Shown here: positions 8,789 through 16,542 of the stretch, in pieces
Numbering within the stretch: position 1 is the stretch's first letter
Layout: each line of letters opens with the position of its first letter
DNA from: an uncultured Trueperaceae bacterium
GTDB taxonomy: Bacteria; Deinococcota; Deinococci; Deinococcales; Trueperaceae
Assembly: GCA_913062675.1 (NCBI GenBank)
Contig: CAJXWR010000012.1
Location: 1 to 38,710, forward strand
Direction of reading: 5' to 3'
Length of the DNA stretch: 38,710 nt
Notes under the pieces: model-generated
The model's input: the letters and a program-made list of their open reading frames with translations, nothing else
Told to the model about the DNA's origin: nothing
Database searches by the model: none
Translations under genes and position numbers: made by a program

Positions 8789-10135
8789 TCATTCTCCCTT
8801 CAGGACAAGGCGTGGGTGCAGGCGCTGCACCACCCGCGCAACGCCTGACGCGACGACCGCATCGACGACGCGCACCACGTCCTTGTAAGCGGCTGAAGCC
8901 TCGTCGAGCGGAACGTGCCGCACGTTCGTCATGGCACCCACCCGCTCGAGAACCTCATCCATTGCCCCCTGCTGTAACCGACGCTTCGCCTCGCCGCGCG
9001 CGAGCGTGCGCCCCGCACCATGCGGCACGGTCGAACCGAACCGGAGGGCATTGGGGCCCACGGCGAGTTGGTACGAGACGGTCGCCATGCTGCCCGGAAT
9101 GAGGAGCGGCAGGTCGCGCGCCGGGTCGGCCGGGGTTGCCCCCTTGCGCTGCCAGTACGCGCCCTGCTCCAGGGTGATGACGTTGTGGGGTATGTGACCC
9201 AGGAGCGCGCCCTCACCACACGCGAGGTGCTCCGCAAGGATGCGCCGCGCGGTGGCTTGCACCCGTGCGTGATTCACCGTCGCGTACTCGAGCATGGCCT
9301 GCTGGAACAGCAGGTAGTGACGCCCCAGCGGGGTATCGGCCGGGAGTCCGGTCAGGCTGCCGGGCGGTTCGGACGCCGTGACTTCGCCTGGTTTCGCGTC
9401 ACGCATCCGCGACTCGAACCATCGTGCACCGGCCGCCCCGAGGCCACGCGAACCGAAGTGCGCCATGACGTAAAGGTCGCCATCGTCCCCCTCCTGCACC
9501 TCGAGGAAATGATTGCCACCGCCAATCGTTTCGAACTGGGCGCGCCGCGCGGGCGTGGCGAGCGTCTGCAGCCAGGCACGGAACGCGTCGAGCTCCGCGC
9601 CACTTGCAAGCTCATGGAGTCGTGGCGTTCCCCATACCCAGCTCTCTGGAGGTCGTTCGGCGCCACTGAGAACCTTCCAGAATGCCTCAATGTCGACGGG
9701 TTTCTTGGCGCTCCCGACGGGGTGATGGGCGTTGACGTGAATCGCGCGCTGAAGGTCGTCGAGGATCGCGCGGCGCGCAGGTTTGTCGAGGGTGCCGAGG
9801 TGGCAGCCGGGCAGGTGGGAGAGGGAAACCGAGCAGGCCGGGTCGGGACCGACCGTGTCGGGGTACAGGTGCGTGTGCGAAACGGCGGTGAAGCCAATCG
9901 GTACGGCGTAGCCGGGGTGTACGTCCGGGGTGATGATCACCCGCTCGAGCCCTGGAAGGTAGGACGCATCGTCGAGTTGCCACCAAGCGGCCGGTTCGAC
10001 GGCGTCGAGAAGCGAGCTCGTGAGGAGGAGCGTGACGTCGATTCCACGCAACGTCAAGCGGTACACGCCCTCCTGCACCTCGCGGGCCTCATCGAGCCAT
10101 GCGGGGGGCGCCGCGCGCGGTTCGACTTGCGTCAT
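8789..10135 (-). CDS. rtcB: RtcB-family RNA ligase (3'-phosphate/5'-OH splicing ligase)
   Basis: A 448-residue cytoplasmic enzyme that joins RNA 2',3'-cyclic phosphate or 3'-phosphate ends to 5'-OH ends using GTP and Mn2+. Seen in order: PDVHPGYAVPIGF at 70-82, a metal site with D98 and C101 (GPDPACSV), GGGNHFLEVQ with H209 at 205-214, AHFGSRGLG with H227, HIPHNVIT, IPGSM, and PHGAGR with the histidine to be guanylylated (H372). The C-terminus ends RLHPRLVLKGE, as usual. The first metal motif is unusual: most family members read close to GVDIGCGM. The ATG at 10135 is chosen because TGGAGG lies seven bases upstream; 24 further in-frame codons upstream lack this support. No archease gene (the usual activator) is nearby, and no RtcA or RtcR. 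Its role is probably RNA repair. Confidence 0.92.
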   Translation of the reverse strand: MTQVEPRAAPPAWLDEAREVQEGVYRLTLRGIDVTLLLTSSLLDAVEPAAWWQLDDASYLPGLERVIITPDVHPGYAVPIGFTAVSHTHLYPDTVGPDPACSVSLSHLPGCHLGTLDKPARRAILDDLQRAIHVNAHHPVGSAKKPVDIEAFWKVLSGAERPPESWVWGTPRLHELASGAELDAFRAWLQTLATPARRAQFETIGGGNHFLEVQEGDDGDLYVMAHFGSRGLGAAGARWFESRMRDAKPGEVTASEPPGSLTGLPADTPLGRHYLLFQQAMLEYATVNHARVQATARRILAEHLACGEGALLGHIPHNVITLEQGAYWQRKGATPADPARDLPLLIPGSMATVSYQLAVGPNALRFGSTVPHGAGRTLARGEAKRRLQQGAMDEVLERVGAMTNVRHVPLDEASAAYKDVVRVVDAVVASGVARVVQRLHPRLVLKGE

Positions 10136-10221
10136 GGAGACCTCCATTCCAGGGGCTTGCATGGCAAGGTAGCCGCTCCCTTGCGCGAGCGCGGTGACGC
10201 GCGTCATGAGGCCACGAAGAC

Positions 10222-10249
10222 GCGCCCTTCCCCGCGGGGGGAAGGGCGC
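10222..10249 (-). terminator. Hairpin terminator after cytochrome c peroxidase
   Basis: A perfect 12-bp stem (10222-10233 with 10238-10249) closes a GCGG tetraloop, 40 bases past the peroxidase stop. The following T tract on the minus strand is short (GTCTTCG). It lies just upstream of the rtcB start region, so it also insulates rtcB. Confidence 0.75.
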
Positions 10250-10289
10250 CTCGACTGCACGAACGTGCAGGTGCGACGGGGTGTCGCGG

Positions 10290-11366
10290 TTACGGCATCG
10301 TCATCCCGGTGGGGAGCGGCGTCGATTCGGTGATCTCGGGAAGGATCGGGAATTCGACGACGGGCTGGTCGCCCGTGAGGGTGCGCAGGAAGGCGGTGAT
10401 CTTCACCACGTCATCGTCAGTCAGTGTCGCGCCGAGCTGCGCGTCACCCATGATGCGGACCGCATCCTCGAGGCTCCAAATCGAACCGGAGTGGAAGTAC
10501 GGCGGGGTGAGCTCGATGTTGCGGAGGCTGGGTGACTTGAACGCGTACTTGTCGGCCTCGACGTTCGTGACCTGGTAGCGACCAAGGTCATCTTCGGGGA
10601 GGATGAAGGCGTCGGGGCGCTCGATCACGCCGAACGGGAAGTAACCGGTGCCGCCAATGTTGATGCCCATGTGGCAGGACACGCAACCCTTGTTGACGAA
10701 CAGCTCGAAACCTTCGCGCTCCTCGGCGTTGATCGCGTCCGCGTCACCCTTCATGTACAGGTCGAAGGGCGCGTTGGGGGTAAGGAGCGTGGCTTCGAAC
10801 ACCTCGATGGCCTTCGCCATGTTCTCGAACGTCACGGGGTCGGCTTCGCCGGGGAAGGCGGCTTCGAACGCTTCGACGTAACCGGGCATGCTCTTGAGCG
10901 TGGCCACCGCGTTCTCGGGCGTGTTGTTCATCTCGAGCGAATCTTGGACGGGGCCCATCGCTTGCTCTTCGAGATCCGCGGCGCGTCCATCCCAGAACTG
11001 CGCGAGGTTGTACACGGCGTTCAGCATCGTCGGGGAGTTCCGCCCACCGCGTTGCCAGTCGTGGCCGATCGACTTCGACTGCAAATCGACGCCGCCCGTC
11101 CCGAGGTTGTGACAGCTGTTGCAGCTGATCGCCCAGGAGGCGGAGAGGCGCGGGTCGAACCACAGCATGCGACCGAGCTCGGACTTCGCTTCGGTGTAAG
11201 GGTTGTCGTCCAACTCCGCGTATCCCGTGGTGGGGATGGGCTCGAACAGCGCTTGCGCGCGTGCGATGAGCGGGTCGTCCTGCGCGACGACCATCGGCGT
11301 GAACAACAGTGAAGCCGTCACGACGGCGGCCAGTGTGATGGCGAAAGTACGAAGAACTCGATTCAT
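10290..11366 (-). CDS. Di-heme cytochrome c peroxidase (CcpA/MauG family), exported
   Basis: A 358-residue periplasmic enzyme that reduces H2O2 to water with electrons from small cytochromes or cupredoxins. It has a signal peptide (1-28, cleavage likely after VVA). Two heme c sites are C82-N-S-C85-H86 and C228-V-S-C231-H232. Between and after them are the family motifs SPTMLNAVYN, FWDGRAADLEEQAMGPV and FKSPSLRNIELTPPYFHSG. The ATG at 11366 has GGAGG six bases upstream, and translation from further upstream would destroy the signal peptide. It is transcribed away from the hydrogenase operon. A candidate -10 (TACGCT, 11523-11518) would give a leader of about 145 bases. The shared control region with a hydrogenase suggests co-regulation by oxygen, peroxide or the energy state; that is inference. 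Confidence 0.93.
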   Translation of the reverse strand: MNRVLRTFAITLAAVVTASLLFTPMVVAQDDPLIARAQALFEPIPTTGYAELDDNPYTEAKSELGRMLWFDPRLSASWAISCNSCHNLGTGGVDLQSKSIGHDWQRGGRNSPTMLNAVYNLAQFWDGRAADLEEQAMGPVQDSLEMNNTPENAVATLKSMPGYVEAFEAAFPGEADPVTFENMAKAIEVFEATLLTPNAPFDLYMKGDADAINAEEREGFELFVNKGCVSCHMGINIGGTGYFPFGVIERPDAFILPEDDLGRYQVTNVEADKYAFKSPSLRNIELTPPYFHSGSIWSLEDAVRIMGDAQLGATLTDDDVVKITAFLRTLTGDQPVVEFPILPEITESTPLPTGMTMP

Positions 11367-11517
11367 GCGTTCCTCCAATGTCGGGGTCCCTGTCCCCGTT
11401 TCCGAAGTGCGCCGGTGTTCCTCCAAGCGTGAGGATCCGGCCGTACCAACTCCGAATCGTGATGGCGAGAACACGGTCGCGTGTCGCGCCTGACGTTCAC
11501 GTCGGAGGCTTCGCCTA

Positions 11518-11523
11518 AGCGTA
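11518..11523 (-). promoter_or_regulatory. Candidate -10 of the peroxidase promoter
   Basis: TACGCT on the minus strand fits TANNNT. It lies exactly 23 bases from the edge of the palindrome at 11547-11560, leaving room for a 17-base spacer and a poor -35 (TCAGGA) abutting the palindrome. The weak -35 next to a palindrome is typical of activator-dependent promoters. Confidence 0.4.
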
Positions 11524-11546
11524 TGAACGAAACGTGAGAATCCTGA

Positions 11547-11645
11547 GGTACGAACGTCCCACCCGTCGGCGGGCGCTGACCGCGTGCAAACGAAAGGCTC
11601 GTCGAGCGGCACAAATGTCCCTCCAGCACGGGGGACGTGCGTCCC
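11547..11645. promoter_or_regulatory. Three copies of a 14-bp palindromic operator between peroxidase and hydrogenase genes
   Basis: The 456-base gap 11367-11822 holds no credible gene. It contains GGTACGAACGTCCC (11547-11560), GGCACAAATGTCCC (11608-11621) and GGGACGTGCGTCCC (11632-11645). The consensus is GGNACNNNNGTCCC. The last is a perfect 6-2-6 inverted repeat and the other two have one arm mismatch each. Centres are 61 and 24 bases apart. The outer copies lie 23 bases from oppositely oriented TANNNT hexamers (11518-11523 and 11669-11674). The cognate regulator is not recognised, and the sites do not look like FNR/CRP boxes. Confidence 0.6.
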
Positions 11646-11668
11646 ATCACGCTCCGTGGCCACCCTGC

Positions 11669-11674
11669 TACGTT
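11669..11674 (+). promoter_or_regulatory. Candidate -10 of the hydrogenase operon promoter
   Basis: TACGTT lies exactly 23 bases after the palindrome at 11632-11645, mirroring the arrangement on the peroxidase side. The would-be -35 (ATCACG) is poor. A start near 11681 would give a 5' leader of about 140 bases before the hydrogenase small subunit. Confidence 0.4.
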
Positions 11675-11822
11675 CGCCCCATCACGCGGGATCGATGGCA
11701 CGCATCCGACGCCCATGACGGCTCGGACGGAGCCACCGCGAACCGTGAAACCGGATCGGGGAGCGACCCGATTCACCCAGCGGTACTTCGGGGGAGGTAT
11801 CGACACGCGCGAGGAGGAGCGC

Positions 11823-13070
11823 ATGACGGTAGCACCCAGGCAACACGGCTTAGGCGCGAACCACGACCTGGATCTCCGGACCCAGGAGCATTACGAGTGG
11901 CTCGCCGCGGAAGCCGACAAGAATCTCGACCGGCTCGAAGCGCAAGACCCGGTCAATGACACCACCCTTGACGAGGTCTTGAAGCGACGCGGCATCTCGC
12001 GTCGTGACTTCCTCAAGATGTCGGCCGTCATGACCGCCACGCTCGGCCTTCCCCCCATGTTCGACCTGCGGGTTGCACGTGCTCAGGAGGTCGCCACCCG
12101 CATCCCCGTCATTTGGCAGGAGCTGCAGTCCTGCAGTGGGAACAGCATGGCGCTCATCCGCAACGCCAACCCGGGAACGGATGAACTGCTGCTCGACCTG
12201 ATCAGCCTGGAGTACGCCGAGATCCTCATGGCGCCCTCCGGCCAGGCGGCCGAAGACGTGCTCGCCGCGTCGATCGAGAAGTACGACGGCGCCTACATCG
12301 CCGTGTTCGAAGGCTCGGTCCCCGTGGGCGACGACGGCAACTTCCTCACCATCGGCCCGGCCGGTGAAACCGGTGTGGAAAAGGTGGAGCACATCGCCAA
12401 GCACGCCGCCGCCGTCATCGCGGCCGGCAGCTGCTCGGCGTACGGCGGGATTCCTGCCGCACGCCCCAACCCCACGACCGCCATGGGCGTCGGCGATTTC
12501 CTCGCCAGCCGCGGCATCAGCAAGCCGGTCGTGAACCTTCCCGCCTGCCCCGTCTCCTCGACCAACGTCGTGGGCACGATCCTCGAGTACGCCATGTTCG
12601 GTCGCCTTCCCTCGCTCGATGCGTACGGCCGTCCGCTCTGGGCGTACCAGGACCGCATCCACGACAAGTGTGAACGCCGCGGGCACTTCGACGCCGGCGA
12701 ATTCGTCGAAGGCTGGACCGACATCGAAGGCCTCAAAGAGGGCCTGTGCCTCTTCAAGGTCGGCTGCAAGGGCCCCATGGCCTACAACAACTGCGGTGTC
12801 GTCCGGTACAACGAAGGTGCCTCCTGGCCCATCATGAGTGGTCACGGCTGCATCGGATGCAGTGAACCCGGTTTCTGGGACACGCTCACCCCCTTCGAAG
12901 TACCGCTTGCCGGTCGCCTCTACAGCACCCCGTTCGGTACCGACGCGAACGCCGACACGATCGGAACGGCCGTTCTCGGAGCCGCTGCCGCCGGTGTGGC
13001 GATTCACGCGGGCGCAACCGCCATCAAGGCCGCAACCGAAAAGCGGTACGAAGGTCAAGAGAAGGAGTAG
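11823..13070 (+). CDS. hyaA: Uptake [NiFe] hydrogenase small subunit, Tat-exported, membrane-anchored
   Basis: A 415-residue electron-transfer subunit of a membrane-bound H2-oxidising hydrogenase. A 57-residue polar leader precedes a twin-arginine signal (SRRDFLKM at 59-66, then a hydrophobic core), so the folded pair is exported. Distal cluster ligands are H280, C283, C309 and C315; medial ligands are C324, C343 and C346. At the proximal cluster C104, C204 and C242 are present. The position that is usually the second cysteine of the first motif is Asn107 (CSGN). G209 sits where oxygen-tolerant six-cysteine enzymes have an extra cysteine, so it is not of that type. Residues about 380-402 form a C-terminal membrane anchor. 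The ATG is preceded by GAGGAGGAGCGC. It is the first gene of the operon. Confidence 0.94.
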   Translation: MTVAPRQHGLGANHDLDLRTQEHYEWLAAEADKNLDRLEAQDPVNDTTLDEVLKRRGISRRDFLKMSAVMTATLGLPPMFDLRVARAQEVATRIPVIWQELQSCSGNSMALIRNANPGTDELLLDLISLEYAEILMAPSGQAAEDVLAASIEKYDGAYIAVFEGSVPVGDDGNFLTIGPAGETGVEKVEHIAKHAAAVIAAGSCSAYGGIPAARPNPTTAMGVGDFLASRGISKPVVNLPACPVSSTNVVGTILEYAMFGRLPSLDAYGRPLWAYQDRIHDKCERRGHFDAGEFVEGWTDIEGLKEGLCLFKVGCKGPMAYNNCGVVRYNEGASWPIMSGHGCIGCSEPGFWDTLTPFEVPLAGRLYSTPFGTDANADTIGTAVLGAAAAGVAIHAGATAIKAATEKRYEGQEKE

Positions 13071-13076
13071 TGCATC

Positions 13077-14771
13077 GTGGCCGCGAAACACGTCATTGAC
13101 CCCATTACCCGCATCGAAGGGCACCTCCGCATCGAGATCGAGGTGGATGACACCACCAACATCGTGCAGGAGGCGTCGAGCAGCTCCACCGCGTTCCGTG
13201 GGTTTGAGAACATCATGCGCGGACGCGATCCCAAGGACGTCGGGATGTTCGCGCAACGCATTTGCGGTGTCTGCACCTTCCACCACTACGAGCGCGGCGT
13301 CGAAGCCACCGAAATGGCGTACGGCGTCACCATCCCGCCGAATGCCCGCTCGCTACGCAACCTGATTTGGGCTGCGCAGGCCGTCAACGACCACAGCACG
13401 CACTTCTACCAACTCCACGCGATGGACTGGTTCGACGTGGTCAGCGCCCTCGATGCCGACCCGGTCGCCGCAACCGAGATTGCGCACCAGTTCCACGCCA
13501 CGCCGTACAACGCCAGCGAATCGCACTACACGATGGTCGCGCAGCGACTCCTCGCCTTCGTGCAATCCGGTCAACTCGGGCCGTTCGCCGGTGGCTACTG
13601 GGGTCACCCCAAGTACCGCTTGAGCCCCGAAGAGAACCTGATCATCGCGAGTCACTACCTCGACAACCTCGCCGTGCAGCGCATGAGCGCCAAGGCCAGC
13701 GCCATCTTCGGCGGTAAGAACCCCCACCCGCAAAGCATGATCGTGGGCGGCATGACGTCGGCGCGCGACGGTCTCGATGCGCACCGCATCGCCGAGTACC
13801 AGTTCCTCATGCAGAAGTCGATGGACTTCGTCGAGCGCGCGTACCTGCCCGACCTCGAGATGATCGGTCGTCGTTACCAGACCGAAGCGCTCGCAGGCGA
13901 AGGTGGCGGTCTGCGCAACTACATGTCGTTCGGCGCGATGGCGCTCGACGAGCAGCCGTGGGAGCGCCGCGCGCACCTGCTGCCCGCCGGCCTCATCATC
14001 GATCGCGACATGAGCACCGTGCATTCCGTCGATCCCATGAAGATTGCCGAAGAGGTTTCGCACTCCTGGTACACGTACGAAGGCGGCAGCGACTCGCTGC
14101 ACCCGCTCGACGGTCAGACCAACCCGAACTACGAGGGCCTGAACGCCGATGGAACGCTCAAGACCGAAGGTGGCTACAGCTGGATCAAGGCGCCCCGATA
14201 CGACGGCATGCCCGTCGAGGTGGGACCCCTGGCCCGCATGTTGATCGCCTACGCGGCAGGGGACGAAGCCGTCCAGCAAGTCATGGACGATTTCACGACC
14301 AAGATCAACGTGCCGTTCGAGTTCTGGTACTCCACGGTCGGTCGCACCATCGCGCGTGGCCTCGAAACGAAGGTCATTGGCGATGCGATTCCCGGTCTGA
14401 TCGGCAAGCTCACGAACAACGTCAAGAGTGGTGATGACCGCTTCTACAACCAGTTCGAGGTCAAGGACGGCCCCGGCTGGGCGATGGGTGAAGCACCCCG
14501 CGGCGCGTTGAGCCACTGGCTCACCGTCGAGAATGGCTCGGTTGCGAACTACCAGGCCATCGTTCCCTCCACGTGGAACGCCAGCCCGAAGGATGGGCGC
14601 GAACAGCGCGGCGCGTACGAAGCCGCGCTCGTGACGCAACCCATGGTCGATCCGACCCGTCCGCTCGAGGTCGTGCGCACCGTGCACTCCTTCGATCCTT
14701 GTCTCGCCTGCGCGGTTCACATCCTGAACCGGGACGGCGAGGAGATCGCAAGCTTCGAAGTGGAGGTGTGA
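13077..14771 (+). CDS. hyaB: Uptake [NiFe] hydrogenase large (catalytic) subunit
   Basis: The 564-residue precursor of the catalytic subunit, which splits H2 at a Ni-Fe(CN)2CO centre outside the cytoplasm. The N-terminal nickel motif is RICGVCTFHH with C63 and C66, plus H70. The C-terminal motif is DPCLACAVH with C542 and C545. Cleavage after H548 by the maturation protease removes the last 16 residues (ILNRDG onward), so the gene encodes the uncleaved form. It carries no signal and is exported with the small subunit. The GTG start six bases after the previous stop has AGAAGGAG about ten bases upstream and begins AAKHVIDPITRIEGH, the standard opening. Sequence alone places it in group 1; I cannot assign a subgroup by eye. 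Confidence 0.96.
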   Translation: MAAKHVIDPITRIEGHLRIEIEVDDTTNIVQEASSSSTAFRGFENIMRGRDPKDVGMFAQRICGVCTFHHYERGVEATEMAYGVTIPPNARSLRNLIWAAQAVNDHSTHFYQLHAMDWFDVVSALDADPVAATEIAHQFHATPYNASESHYTMVAQRLLAFVQSGQLGPFAGGYWGHPKYRLSPEENLIIASHYLDNLAVQRMSAKASAIFGGKNPHPQSMIVGGMTSARDGLDAHRIAEYQFLMQKSMDFVERAYLPDLEMIGRRYQTEALAGEGGGLRNYMSFGAMALDEQPWERRAHLLPAGLIIDRDMSTVHSVDPMKIAEEVSHSWYTYEGGSDSLHPLDGQTNPNYEGLNADGTLKTEGGYSWIKAPRYDGMPVEVGPLARMLIAYAAGDEAVQQVMDDFTTKINVPFEFWYSTVGRTIARGLETKVIGDAIPGLIGKLTNNVKSGDDRFYNQFEVKDGPGWAMGEAPRGALSHWLTVENGSVANYQAIVPSTWNASPKDGREQRGAYEAALVTQPMVDPTRPLEVVRTVHSFDPCLACAVHILNRDGEEIASFEVEV

Positions 14772-14775
14772 TTCC

Positions 14776-15597
14776 GTGACGACCGACACGACCCGCATGC
14801 GCCGCACGCCCGTGAAGAGTGCGGTCGTGCTGGAGCGGGAAGGCCGCCCCAAGATGGTGGTGTACGTCTTCGGAGCGTTCGTTCGGGCATCGCACTGGAT
14901 TCGCAACGCGTTGCTGATCTGGCTCGTGCTGTCCGGAATCTACATCGCCAACCCGTTCCTCGCCCGCGTGATTGGCAGTGACACGTCGAGCAACTTCATC
15001 CTCGCGCAGGTGCGCGGATGGCACGTGGCCGCCGGATGGCTCCTGCTCGCGTTCACGCTTGGGCGCATCTACCAGTTCCTGTTCATCAACCGGGAAGGCA
15101 AGTTGGGTCTCGGGGCAGAACTCCGCATGGCGCCCATCCTGTTCGATCTCAAGGCCTGGCGCGACCAGCTGAAGTTCTACCTGCTGATGAGCAAGGAGCA
15201 CCCGCACCTCACCTACAGCAACTACGGCCCGCTGCAGTACCTCGTGTACACGGCCCTCTACGCCGCGTTGCTGATCATCTCCGTCACCGGAATTCTGCTG
15301 GCCGCGCCGTACCTGTCGAGCGGTATCGCGGTGTGGAGCGCCGAGCTTCTGAGGCCCATCGAAGTGGCCGTGGGTGGTCTCGCGAACGTGCGGATGCTGC
15401 ACCACGTCACCATGTGGTTCTTCATCCTCTTCACGCTCGTGCACATCTACATGGCCGTCTGGAACAGCATGCGGACGGGCAACCTGCTCGTCGAAGGCAT
15501 CATTTCCGGGTTCGCAGCCAAGGACATGCCCGGTGCGCGTGAAGCGACGCCGGAAGATCTCGACAAGCCCGCCGCGAAGGCGGAGAAGGAAGGCTAA
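14776..15597 (+). CDS. hyaC: Ni/Fe-hydrogenase b-type cytochrome subunit
   Basis: A 273-residue integral membrane di-heme cytochrome b that takes electrons from the hydrogenase and gives them to the quinone pool. Four membrane helices are visible. The likely heme-ligand histidines are in ASHWIRNALL, RGWHVAAGW and MLHHVTMWFFILFTLVHIY, as in HyaC/HupC proteins. The GTG start at 14776 has GGAGG in the end of hyaB about nine bases upstream. A later ATG (codon 8) is possible but less well placed. It is followed three bases later by the maturation protease gene. Its presence shows that this hydrogenase feeds the respiratory chain rather than NAD. Confidence 0.93.
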   Translation: MTTDTTRMRRTPVKSAVVLEREGRPKMVVYVFGAFVRASHWIRNALLIWLVLSGIYIANPFLARVIGSDTSSNFILAQVRGWHVAAGWLLLAFTLGRIYQFLFINREGKLGLGAELRMAPILFDLKAWRDQLKFYLLMSKEHPHLTYSNYGPLQYLVYTALYAALLIISVTGILLAAPYLSSGIAVWSAELLRPIEVAVGGLANVRMLHHVTMWFFILFTLVHIYMAVWNSMRTGNLLVEGIISGFAAKDMPGAREATPEDLDKPAAKAEKEG

Positions 15598-15600
15598 ACC

Positions 15601-16185
15601 ATGACCGATGCACGCTCACTCCTGATTCTCGGCGTCGGCAACATGTACTACGGCGACGAAGGTGCGGGCGTGCATCTCATGCACTTCCTGCGCAACAAGT
15701 ACGCATTTCCCGAGCACGTCGACGTGGTCGATGGCGGCACGCTCGGTTGGCACCTGCTCAACCTGATTGCCGAGTATGACCACGTGCTCCTCGTCGACGC
15801 CGTGTGCGCCCCCCCTGGGAAGGTGTACCGGTTTGGACGCGGCCAGATTCCGTCCGAGATCGGGTACGGGAAACTCTCCTCGCACGAGTGGGAAGTCCCC
15901 GACCTGCTGACCGCCATGGATTTGCATGGCGACCTGCCGGACGTCACGATCGCTGCGATTGGCGTAACGCCACTCGAGTTCGAAACGGGGGAGGTGGGCG
16001 TCATCCTGTCCGATACGATTCGTGAGCGGATGGACGCGCTCGCCACCGTCGTGCTGCGTGAGCTCGAAGCCCACGACGTGCATCCCGTCGAGATCGATCC
16101 CGACCTGCGGGCGGGGGACGTGTTCAGCGCGGAGGACATCGTGTTCGGCGCGTTCGAAGCGCAGAAGAAACTGCAGCATGCATGA
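15601..16185 (+). CDS. hyaD: Hydrogenase maturation endopeptidase (HyaD/HupD type)
   Basis: A 194-residue cytoplasmic protease that checks nickel insertion and then trims the C-terminal tail of the large subunit. The family opening is present (LILGVGNMYYGDEGAGV), with metal-recognition residues E20, D45 (VVDGG) and H96 (LSSHEWEVPDLL) at the spacing known from HybD. The ATG follows GAAGGAAGG. The gene ends inside the start of hypA, an eight-base overlap that indicates coupled translation. The tail is somewhat longer than in HybD (about 160 residues); the extra residues are acidic and carry no motif I know. Confidence 0.94.
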   Translation: MTDARSLLILGVGNMYYGDEGAGVHLMHFLRNKYAFPEHVDVVDGGTLGWHLLNLIAEYDHVLLVDAVCAPPGKVYRFGRGQIPSEIGYGKLSSHEWEVPDLLTAMDLHGDLPDVTIAAIGVTPLEFETGEVGVILSDTIRERMDALATVVLRELEAHDVHPVEIDPDLRAGDVFSAEDIVFGAFEAQKKLQHA

Positions 16186-16525
16186 GTTCTCCATCGTGAT
16201 GAGCATGCTCGACCTGGCCGAGGCGTCCGCCCGCGAGGAGGGCGCCTCCCGGATCGAGGCGATTCACTTGGAGATTGGTGCGCTTGCGGGCGTCGTGCCC
16301 GAAGCGCTGGAGTTCGCCTTTCAGGGCGCGCGGGAGGGCACCATGGCGTCCGCCGCGCGGCTCGAGGTTGATTACCTGCCCGCCGTCGCACGCTGCAACA
16401 CGTGCGACGCATCGTTCGAACTCGACAACCGCTGGGGGGTCGCCTTGTGCCCCACCTGCGGAACACCGTCTGCGCAGTTGCTGCAAGGCAAGGAGATGCA
16501 ACTCGCCCGTTTAGAGGTGGCTTGA
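16178..16525 (+). CDS. hypA: Hydrogenase nickel-insertion protein HypA
   Basis: A 115-residue nickel metallochaperone. It begins MHEFSIV, giving the N-terminal Met-His-Glu nickel site. It has a zinc site of two CxxC pairs (CNTC and CPTC) about 25 residues apart. It hands nickel to the large subunit together with HypB. The ATG at 16178 overlaps hyaD by eight bases; a second ATG at 16182 is out of frame. Length and motifs are standard. Confidence 0.96.
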   Translation: MHEFSIVMSMLDLAEASAREEGASRIEAIHLEIGALAGVVPEALEFAFQGAREGTMASAARLEVDYLPAVARCNTCDASFELDNRWGVALCPTCGTPSAQLLQGKEMQLARLEVA

Positions 16526-16542
16526 CGCCGGGGAGGTTCACC

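Noticed and set aside
11379-11396. GGGGTCCCTGTCCCCG as a fourth operator near the peroxidase start
   Set aside because: Arms and centre do not fit GGNACNNNNGTCCC, and it lies inside the putative leader without a -10 at the common distance.
11637-11822. Extended start of the hydrogenase small subunit at 11637
   Set aside because: It would run through the operator and predicted promoter. GAGGAGGAGCGC just before 11823 supports the later ATG.
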